Source of the DNA: Bacteroidales bacterium
GTDB taxonomy: Bacteria > Bacteroidota > Bacteroidia > Bacteroidales > WCHB1-69
Direction: 5' to 3'
Length of the DNA stretch: 11,252 bases
Assembly (NCBI GenBank): GCA_016290715.1
Contig: JAEEUY010000167.1
Coordinates: forward strand, 1-11,252
A program made the translations under genes and the position numbers. This document shows, in pieces, positions 6,513 to 11,252 of this stretch. Position 1 is the stretch's first letter, and each line of letters opens with the position of its first letter. The notes under the pieces were generated by a model, which saw only the letters and a list, made by a program, of their open reading frames with translations, had not been told where the DNA came from and searched no databases.

Positions 6513-6532
6513 AATAAATTTTTGCAAAAAAA

Positions 6533-7840
6533 TTATCTTTTATCGAAGAATTTCATGGGTTTTCTTTTCGCTTCAGGGGTTGAAATTTGTTGTAAATGTT
6601 CGGGGGTGTCGAAAGCGATTTCGGGAGCCACACGAAGTTTGGCGCGGAAACGGTCTTTCAGGTCCTTAACGACAAATTCTTCGGAAATGTTCGCGCAACC
6701 CACCACAACGGTTACATTGTCGGTGCCGATTTCATTGGAGGTAACTTCCACAATATAGTTTTGCACATAATCCACATTGTCTAATACATCAAAAATAGCT
6801 ACCGGATATAGGGTTGTACCTTTGAGTTTGATCATCTGGTTTTTCCGGCCGATGATTGGACTGATACGCATGGTTGTGCGCCCGCATGAGCAAGGTTCGT
6901 AGTGGAAGCGGGCAATATCGCCGGTCTTAAACCGGAGCAGCGGCATCCCTTCCACCCCCAAGGTGGTGATGGTTAATTCTCCTTCTTCTCCCTCTTTCAC
7001 AACATGGTTCTGGTCGTCGAGGAGTTCACAAATAATCAGTTCGGGATGGTGATGTCCTCCATGTCCGGCTTCGCACTCGCAGAAAGTGGTGCTCATTTCG
7101 GTGGAAGCGTATGTGGAGTAGAGGTTAATATCCCATTTTTCCTTGATTTTTGTCCCTAATAAATTTAAAGAAAAGTCTTGCTCGCGCAAATTTTCCCCAA
7201 TACAGACTGCTTTTTTGATGGATGAATTTTGATAGTCAATGCCATGTTTTTCAGCGTATTGGATAATTTTAAGAATAAAAGAGGGCACACAAACGATGGC
7301 GGTGGGTTTGATTCTGTTGATGGTGTCCCATTGCAATTCAGGGATTCCATTTCCCACACGAATGACACTGGCACCCATCTCACGGATACCCAAAAAGTAG
7401 GCCAATCCGGCCATGAAGCGTTTGTCGATGGTGGTCATCAACTGGTAAATCTCTCCCGGATAACCGTTTGCACAAGTAAAGCTAATGGCTTCATTATAGG
7501 CCAATCTTTGCAGGTCGGCTTCGGTCATGGCAAAAGTGGTCGGGTCGCTCAAGGTTCCCGAGGTGGTGATATAGTCAACAATTTTTTCTTTAGGCACGCA
7601 GATAAAATCTTGGTTGTGTATTTGCAAGTCTTTTTTGGTCGTGATGGGAATATCTTGCAAATCGGCGATAGTTTTAATCTTATCTATGTTAATATGTTCT
7701 TTTTGAAATAGTTGACGATAAAAGGGAGAGTGATTTCGCAGATATATTAATTCTTTTTGTAATTTTTCTTCTTGAAATTTTTGAATAACCTCGCGAGGTT
7801 GGTATTCAATTTCGGGATTGTATTTAGAAAAAGGTTTCAT
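6533..7840 (-). CDS. Phenylacetate-CoA-ligase-like AMP-forming enzyme (PaaK family)
   Basis: A 435-residue soluble member of the ANL adenylating superfamily, of the short PaaK type. Such enzymes activate an aryl or other carboxylate with ATP and join it to CoA. The N-terminus carries the PaaK-typical FQEEKLQKELIYLRNHSPFYR (22-42). The adenylate-forming P-loop is TTSGTLSDPT (92-101), followed by YASTEMS (244-250), KTGD (305-308) and a short C-terminal domain ending in a basic PEAKRKPMKFFDKR (422-435), where the family usually has its catalytic Lys. Cys254, Cys256, His260 and His263 with Cys317 and Cys319 resemble a metal site; this is inference. No indolepyruvate oxidoreductase or phenylacetate catabolic gene is nearby, so the substrate is unknown, and Bacteroidales genomes often carry several paralogues. 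The ATG at 7840 directly abuts the hydrolase stop (TAAATG), so the two genes are very probably one transcript. Confidence 0.88.
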   Translation of the reverse strand: MKPFSKYNPEIEYQPREVIQKFQEEKLQKELIYLRNHSPFYRQLFQKEHINIDKIKTIADLQDIPITTKKDLQIHNQDFICVPKEKIVDYITTSGTLSDPTTFAMTEADLQRLAYNEAISFTCANGYPGEIYQLMTTIDKRFMAGLAYFLGIREMGASVIRVGNGIPELQWDTINRIKPTAIVCVPSFILKIIQYAEKHGIDYQNSSIKKAVCIGENLREQDFSLNLLGTKIKEKWDINLYSTYASTEMSTTFCECEAGHGGHHHPELIICELLDDQNHVVKEGEEGELTITTLGVEGMPLLRFKTGDIARFHYEPCSCGRTTMRISPIIGRKNQMIKLKGTTLYPVAIFDVLDNVDYVQNYIVEVTSNEIGTDNVTVVVGCANISEEFVVKDLKDRFRAKLRVAPEIAFDTPEHLQQISTPEAKRKPMKFFDKR

Positions 7841-8710
7841 TTAGGGTAAAATATTGATTTTCTTTAACCAAGGTATGAATTGATACTTCCATTGTGCTGC
7901 TTCCGGGGCTTTGCTTTCATCCACGCCGTATCCGTGTCCGCCCGTTTCGTATAAAAGGAACAGGTGTCCTATCTTATTGTTTGTAAGTGCTTTGTCCAAT
8001 TCAACACTATTTTGGAACATGACCACGGGGTCGTCTTTCGCGGTTACTAACAGAACAGGGGGCATATCGGAGGGAATGTTCAGTTCCATAGAAAATTGTT
8101 GTTTGTCATTTTCTGTAAAATGGCGGGTGAGCAGGTTGCGTCGCGAGCGTTTGTGGACTATGTTATCTTGCATGGAGACAACGGGATAAACGGGAACAAT
8201 GAAGTTGGGCTTGAGGGATACACGAGGGTTGAGACCCAACGCTTTGAGGAAATTCTCTTTCCCGAAAACGCCTGCCATTGTAACCAAATGCCCTCCGGCC
8301 GAGAAGCCCATGGCGCCGATTTTCTCCGGATCGATTTTGTATAAATTAGCGTTTTCCCGCACGATTTGTATCGCCCGCTGCATATCTTGAATCATAGCAG
8401 GGTGGTGATGGCCATTCTTGCCCACGCGGTAACGCAAAACGAAGGCGTTAATTCCTTGGGAGTTAAGAAATTCGGCGACCCCAAATCCTTCTGTCGCAAT
8501 TCCCATCAAATGACTGTAACTTCCTCCGGGACAAATAATTACTGCTACCCCACGATTATTGGAATCGGGTGCATGGTAAATGTACATTTTGCTTTTAAAG
8601 CGGCGCATTCCATCTACCTCTTTCCATAAACGGACAGTAGTTTTTTGAGCGAAGATGGTACAGGGAATTAAAAGTAATAAGATTAAGAAATATAGTGCTT
8701 TTCTCTTCAT
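7841..8710 (-). CDS. Exported alpha/beta hydrolase (esterase / acetyl-xylan-esterase-like)
   Basis: A 289-residue alpha/beta hydrolase of the esterase/lipase type (COG0657-like). The signal peptide is MKRKALYFLILLLLIPCTIFA, with likely cleavage before Gln22; the Cys at 17 follows Pro, so it is not a lipobox. The oxyanion-hole segment is ICPGGSYSHL (59-68), the nucleophile elbow is GFSAGG with Ser137, the likely acid is Asp226 or Asp227 in TAKDDPVV, and the likely base is His259 in GGHGYG. It should act in the periplasm on small esters such as acetylated sugars; the substrate cannot be read from sequence. The ATG at 8710 gives the signal peptide; a TTG at 8746 would add 12 residues ahead of it and is rejected. 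A TAnnTTTG box lies 25 bp upstream. The stop is immediately followed by the CoA ligase start, although this enzyme is exported and the ligase is cytosolic. Confidence 0.87.
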   Translation of the reverse strand: MKRKALYFLILLLLIPCTIFAQKTTVRLWKEVDGMRRFKSKMYIYHAPDSNNRGVAVIICPGGSYSHLMGIATEGFGVAEFLNSQGINAFVLRYRVGKNGHHHPAMIQDMQRAIQIVRENANLYKIDPEKIGAMGFSAGGHLVTMAGVFGKENFLKALGLNPRVSLKPNFIVPVYPVVSMQDNIVHKRSRRNLLTRHFTENDKQQFSMELNIPSDMPPVLLVTAKDDPVVMFQNSVELDKALTNNKIGHLFLLYETGGHGYGVDESKAPEAAQWKYQFIPWLKKINILP

Positions 8711-8735
8711 GAAAAATGTTAAACTAAAAAACGTG

Positions 8736-8743
8736 CAAAGATA
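8736..8743 (-). promoter_or_regulatory. -7 box for the hydrolase-CoA ligase pair
   Basis: Minus-strand TATCTTTG followed by C, an exact TAnnTTTG match, in the 51-bp gap after the Trp-repeat gene and 25 bp upstream of the ATG at 8710. The -33 region is not recognisable. No terminator hairpin precedes it, so read-through from the M23 operon remains possible. Confidence 0.6.
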
Positions 8744-8761
8744 CAAGAAAAGTTGTTCATT

Positions 8762-9190
8762 TTACGAGATTCTCATACGGTGCACATCGGAAGAGTCCCA
8801 CGACTGGTGCAGCAGCACATCGTGGATGGTTTGAATCATTAATATAAAAATTCGCAAATCGTTATCCACGAACCATTTGATTGCTTCATCGTCTTTTCGG
8901 CAAGCGGCGGCGAAGCGGGAGAGGAAATCACAATGGTAGCGTTCTAACCAAGCGATGGCATTCTCTTCACCATCGATAGCATTGCTCAAAACACCAAATT
9001 CCGGATAATTGCTGTTTTTTAATAACCAATCCAAGGCTTCGGTGTCGGAAAGAATGGCGGCAGCCAGGGCAGCCAGTTCTGGGAACCCGTTGGTCATCAG
9101 GAAATTGGTGAATTTTCGGTCGCCTTTCAGACTTTCTCCAAAAGCCATTAGAATTTTCGGCTCGTAATCTAACAAAGAGTGTAATGCCAT
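8762..9190 (-). CDS. Unknown small Trp-repeat helical protein, linked to an M23 peptidase
   Basis: A 142-residue protein I cannot assign to a named family. It has no signal peptide or membrane segment, so it is probably cytosolic, and it looks all-helical. Residues 34-110 contain about three degenerate repeats of roughly 26 residues with the pattern 'Y/F-P-E/D-F/L ... A-A/N-A-I/C ... E-A-I/L-x-W-L'. The Trp residues are 55, 81 and 106 (EALDWL, NAIAWL, EAIKWF), and the repeats look like a helical-hairpin (solenoid-like) array. The N-terminus MALHSLLDYEPKILMAFGESLKGDRKF is probably a capping segment with a different sequence, and the end is polar (SWDSSDVHRMRIS). It starts 8 bp after the stop of the M23-LysM gene, so the two are almost certainly cotranscribed. 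Such repeat folds often mediate protein contacts; that is inference and no function is assigned. Confidence 0.8.
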   Translation of the reverse strand: MALHSLLDYEPKILMAFGESLKGDRKFTNFLMTNGFPELAALAAAILSDTEALDWLLKNSNYPEFGVLSNAIDGEENAIAWLERYHCDFLSRFAAACRKDDEAIKWFVDNDLRIFILMIQTIHDVLLHQSWDSSDVHRMRIS

Positions 9191-9198
9191 GATTGTAT

Positions 9199-10137
9199 TT
9201 ATCTGACAATCAATTTCCTGCCGATGCGAAGAATCGTTGTGCGGGAAATTTTATTCAATTTGCAAAGTTTGTCGATGGAGGTGTGGTATTTGCTGGCAAT
9301 TTTCCCTAACGTATCGCCTTGTCGTATGGTGTGGTACTTTCTGCCAGAGGAAGAACTTTTGGAATCGGAGGCGGAAGAGCTGCTTCCATAGTGGGAGTTG
9401 GGGTTGAAATAGGCTCTTTTGAGGGTTAGCTCTTCCGAACGGAGTTCACTTTTGTCGAAGTTCACCACGCGTTCGGGATCGAAAGCTTTGCCCATGTAGC
9501 GGGTTTCAAAGTGCAAGTGCGGACCGGTACTTCTGCCTGTACTGCCGCCTAAGCCTATTACTTCGCCGGCACTAACAATTTCGTCTTCTTTGACAAGGAT
9601 TTTGGAAAGGTGTCCGTAATAGGTCTCTAAGCCATTGGGGTGGCGTACAATAACGAGATTGCCGTAGCCTCCTGTGCGACTGCCGCCTTCGGCAATACGC
9701 ACAATACCGTCAAAAGCAGAGTGGATGGAGTCGCCAATATGCAAAGGAATATCCACGCCGCGGTGTGGGCGGTTGTGGCGATACCCATAACGGGAATAGA
9801 CTTTCCCTTCAATAGGAATAACAAAATGACTTGCGGAATCAACCAAAACCAAATCAATGGTTTCGGGTAAGGTATTCACATCCATATCTTTGTAAGCATG
9901 AATGCTTGCCGTTTCCCAATCTTCGGTGAGTGATTCCCTATCAAATTGAGGTTGTTCCAATTCCAAATAAGTCCAAGTAAAGTCGCTGAAAATCACCACT
10001 TTTTTGTATTTATCTTGGGTGTCTAAAGTGTCAATGGCTTCGCTGTCGCCGCCGCCCATCGGGTCGTTATTCGACTGGGCGGAAACAATCAGCTGTTGAA
10101 AGAAAAATATGAGCAATAAGATGAAAAATTTCTTCAT
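9199..10137 (-). CDS. Exported M23 metallopeptidase with C-terminal LysM domain
   Basis: A 312-residue secreted cell-wall protein. The signal peptide is MKKFFILLLIFFFQQLIVSA, cleaved before Gln21. A 75-residue region of unknown structure follows, then an M23 (lysostaphin/LytM-type) domain at about 103-225. All zinc and catalytic residues are visible: His125 and Asp129 in HRGVDI, His176 in YYGHLS, and His207-x-His209 in GPHLHFE. So it should be an active endopeptidase on peptidoglycan cross-links rather than a degenerate EnvC/NlpD-like activator. A Ser-rich linker (about 251-265) leads to a single LysM (about 267-311, YHTIRQGDTLGKIASKYHT...), which binds glycan strands. An ATG at 10176 would place 13 extra residues before the signal peptide; the ATG at 10137 is preferred. 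It is the first gene of a pair with the Trp-repeat protein and diverges from the CUB/FN3 gene. Confidence 0.93.
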   Translation of the reverse strand: MKKFFILLLIFFFQQLIVSAQSNNDPMGGGDSEAIDTLDTQDKYKKVVIFSDFTWTYLELEQPQFDRESLTEDWETASIHAYKDMDVNTLPETIDLVLVDSASHFVIPIEGKVYSRYGYRHNRPHRGVDIPLHIGDSIHSAFDGIVRIAEGGSRTGGYGNLVIVRHPNGLETYYGHLSKILVKEDEIVSAGEVIGLGGSTGRSTGPHLHFETRYMGKAFDPERVVNFDKSELRSEELTLKRAYFNPNSHYGSSSSASDSKSSSSGRKYHTIRQGDTLGKIASKYHTSIDKLCKLNKISRTTILRIGRKLIVR

Positions 10138-10365
10138 AAATCCATGTATTAGTAAATGTAAATTTTTAAAACGCATTTAAAAATGTTTTATTGTGCAGGC
10201 GTTTCAGAAAATGAAAAAATGCATGGTTGTCCCCATGTCTTTTTAAAACCTTTTTTTTACCCTAAGCAATTAAAAATCATGTTTTTAAAAATTTTTTTAT
10301 ATTTGTGGTCTCAAATTTTATTCTATTGGGAATCAATATAGTATATCTTTCATAATGGTTTTTAT
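10138..10365. promoter_or_regulatory. Divergent intergenic region, M23 gene / CUB-FN3 gene
   Basis: An A/T-rich 228-bp gap that must hold both divergent promoters. The plus-strand -7 box is clear (separate entry). For the minus strand no exact TAnnTTTG is present; the closest are TACATTTA (10156-10163), with A replacing the final G, and TAAAATTTG (10312-10320), one base too long. A short CATGG/CCATG inverted repeat (10222-10237) lies in the middle. I see no RNA gene or coding frame here. Confidence 0.45.
10298..10305 (+). promoter_or_regulatory. -7 box for the CUB/FN3 secreted protein
   Basis: Plus-strand TATATTTG, an exact TAnnTTTG match, 60 bp upstream of the ATG at 10366. The sequence about 19 bp upstream is A/T-rich without an evident TTTG, so -33 recognition is uncertain. 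It implies a 5' leader of roughly 50 nt. Confidence 0.5.
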
Positions 10366-11252
10366 ATGAAAAATAGGGAATTTAATAGCAGTCTGATAGT
10401 TTTCATCATTTTAGTGGTGCTGGGGCGGATGGGTTGTTTTGCGCAAACTTATAATGTTCCAGCTTCGGGAAGTGATACGGTTACCATCTGTGGAGGAACC
10501 ATATACGATCCGGGGGGATTGGGCGATTATCCCAGTTATTGTGATGGCTATTTGGTCATATATCCGAGTAATGCTTGGAGTTCTGTGCAAATATCAGGGA
10601 CTTATGATCTGAATAATGGCAGTGATTACATCGTGATTTATGACGGGGCAGGGACGGATGGTACGCAGCTGGCGTATGGTACGGGATATGCTACGGTTAC
10701 CGTTACTTCCACACATGGCCCTTTGACCATCTATTTCCATTCGTCGAGTTATACTTATGGATATGATGGATTTTTCTTTTCGGTATGGTGTTTGGGGGGA
10801 GCGTGTGGTTCTTATGGTCCAACTGTTGAAGTGTCCTCCAGCAGTGAGGGCGTTCTGGTTACCTGGGAAGAGATGGATGAAAATGCAATGTCAGGTTATA
10901 TTGTGGAATATGGTTATGCCGGTTTTACACCCGGAAGTGGTTCAACGGTGTATGTTACAGGGGATACATGCCTGTTGACCGGTTTGAACCCTTTAACCAC
11001 CTACGACATATATGTGTATTACGATTGCAATAATGATGGGATTGTTACCAATGAGGTTCCCACGTTGGTGAGTTATATGGTTCCTGATTTCAATCTGTGT
11101 ATAGATTATAGTGATTTGACTTCGCCGGGGGTAACCTGTACGTATGGGTATGTAACGAATCCATTGGCCAATGTGGGTGTCGTCTCGGGACATCACACAG
11201 TGATGACTTCAGGTTATTCTCCGCGAACAAATTATCAACTTTTATGTGTCCC
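10366..11252 (+). CDS. Large secreted CUB / fibronectin type III protein, N-terminal part (cut by window edge)
   Basis: An open frame of 295 codons that continues past the right edge. Residues 1-26 form a signal peptide (MKNREFNSSLIVFIILVVLG, then RMGCFA, cleaved before Gln27); Cys24 lacks a good lipobox. Residues about 40-142 form a CUB-like beta-sandwich: ICGGTIYDPGGLGDYPSYCDG at the start, then YLVIYP, DYIVIYDGAGTDG (88-100), LTIYFHSSSYTYGYDGFFFSVW and a closing Cys142, with Cys42 and Cys59. Residues about 152-222 form a fibronectin type III domain (VEVSSSSEGVLVTWEE ... SGYIVEYGYAGF ... LLTGLNPLTTYDIYVYYDC). A third segment from about 238 has paired Cys (245, 258) and may open a further repeat. 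CUB and FN3 domains mediate extracellular binding; Bacteroidetes proteins of this build are often large adhesins or type IX secretion substrates, but the C-terminal signal that would show this is not in the window. It is the only plus-strand gene here. Confidence 0.85.
   Translation, partial: MKNREFNSSLIVFIILVVLGRMGCFAQTYNVPASGSDTVTICGGTIYDPGGLGDYPSYCDGYLVIYPSNAWSSVQISGTYDLNNGSDYIVIYDGAGTDGTQLAYGTGYATVTVTSTHGPLTIYFHSSSYTYGYDGFFFSVWCLGGACGSYGPTVEVSSSSEGVLVTWEEMDENAMSGYIVEYGYAGFTPGSGSTVYVTGDTCLLTGLNPLTTYDIYVYYDCNNDGIVTNEVPTLVSYMVPDFNLCIDYSDLTSPGVTCTYGYVTNPLANVGVVSGHHTVMTSGYSPRTNYQLLCV

Larger units (their letters stand above)
6471..6530. repeat. Three 20-bp tandem repeats upstream of the DUF975 gene
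   Basis: Three consecutive copies of the unit TAAATAAATTTTTGCAAATT. Copy 1 (6471-6490) differs only at its first base (A), copy 2 (6491-6510) is perfect, and copy 3 (6511-6530) ends AAAAA instead of AAATT. Each copy holds the palindrome TTTGCAAA. On the minus strand the two copy junctions create exact TAAATTTG boxes. The array fills most of the 89-bp gap between the CoA ligase stop and the DUF975 start. Confidence 0.9.

Noticed and set aside
7229..7711. Plus-strand open frame of 160 codons opposite the CoA ligase gene
   Set aside because: It lies fully inside the PaaK-like gene on the other strand, and its translation shows no family motif.
8660..8662. Cys17 of the hydrolase as a lipoprotein lipobox Cys
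   Set aside because: The residue before it is Pro, which does not fit a lipobox; cleavage at FA-Q is more likely.
8711..8746. TTG start adding 12 residues to the alpha/beta hydrolase
   Set aside because: It would place a hydrophobic stretch before a complete signal peptide that begins at the ATG at 8710, and it would overlap the -7 box.
10222..10237. CATGG/CCATG hairpin followed by TCTTTTT on the plus strand
   Set aside because: The stem is only 5 bp, and no plus-strand gene lies upstream for it to terminate; noted only as part of the intergenic region.
1..11252. CRISPR array, insertion sequence, prophage or defence island
   Set aside because: No spaced direct repeats, transposase motifs, terminal inverted repeats, phage genes or defence nucleases are visible; apart from the small AT-rich tandem array at 6471-6530 the window is coding core genome.

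Overview
The window reads as chromosomal DNA of a member of the Bacteroidetes, most likely order Bacteroidales. The evidence is the fused class-I DAHP synthase / chorismate mutase (synthase domain first), a SufE and an ABC-F protein of Bacteroidales type, signal peptides ending in '...AQ', and the recurring TAnnTTTG -7 promoter element of this phylum in place of a sigma70 -10 box. All but one gene lie on the minus strand. I see no insertion sequence, prophage, CRISPR array or recognised defence cluster. This is mostly ordinary core genome, with its less familiar material at the right end.

Layout, read along minus-strand transcription from right to left. (a) 10137-8762: an exported M23 peptidase with a C-terminal LysM, followed 8 bp later by a 142-residue protein of unknown function built from about three 26-residue Trp-containing repeats. 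(b) 8710-6533: a promoter, then an exported alpha/beta hydrolase abutting (TAAATG junction) a PaaK-type AMP-forming CoA ligase. (c) 6530-5808: three 20-bp tandem repeats carrying two promoter-like boxes, then a DUF975 membrane protein and an intrinsic terminator. (d) 5714-5562: a promoter, tRNA-Leu(CAA) and a second intrinsic terminator. (e) 5544-201: a tight five-gene run lgt - rfbB - DAHP synthase/chorismate mutase - sufE - ABC-F ATPase, with gaps or overlaps of +8, +5, -17 and -4 bp. It combines lipoprotein maturation, dTDP-sugar synthesis, aromatic amino-acid entry, Fe-S assembly and a ribosome-associated ATPase. (f) 138-1: the start of a zeta-toxin-like P-loop ATPase with its own promoter, cut by the window edge.

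On the plus strand, diverging from the M23 gene, 10366-11252 holds the beginning of a large secreted modular protein (signal peptide, CUB-like domain, fibronectin type III domain, then a further Cys-containing segment) that runs off the right edge.

Several starts were moved. The DAHP synthase is placed at an internal GTG, because the longer frame only reads the end of rfbB out of frame. RfbB, the hydrolase and the M23 protein start at downstream ATGs that give the proper Rossmann or signal-peptide N-terminus. No clearly new system is visible. The best leads are the Trp-repeat partner of the M23 peptidase, the tandem-repeat promoter, the CUB/FN3 secreted protein, and the tRNA-terminator unit directly ahead of the lgt operon.
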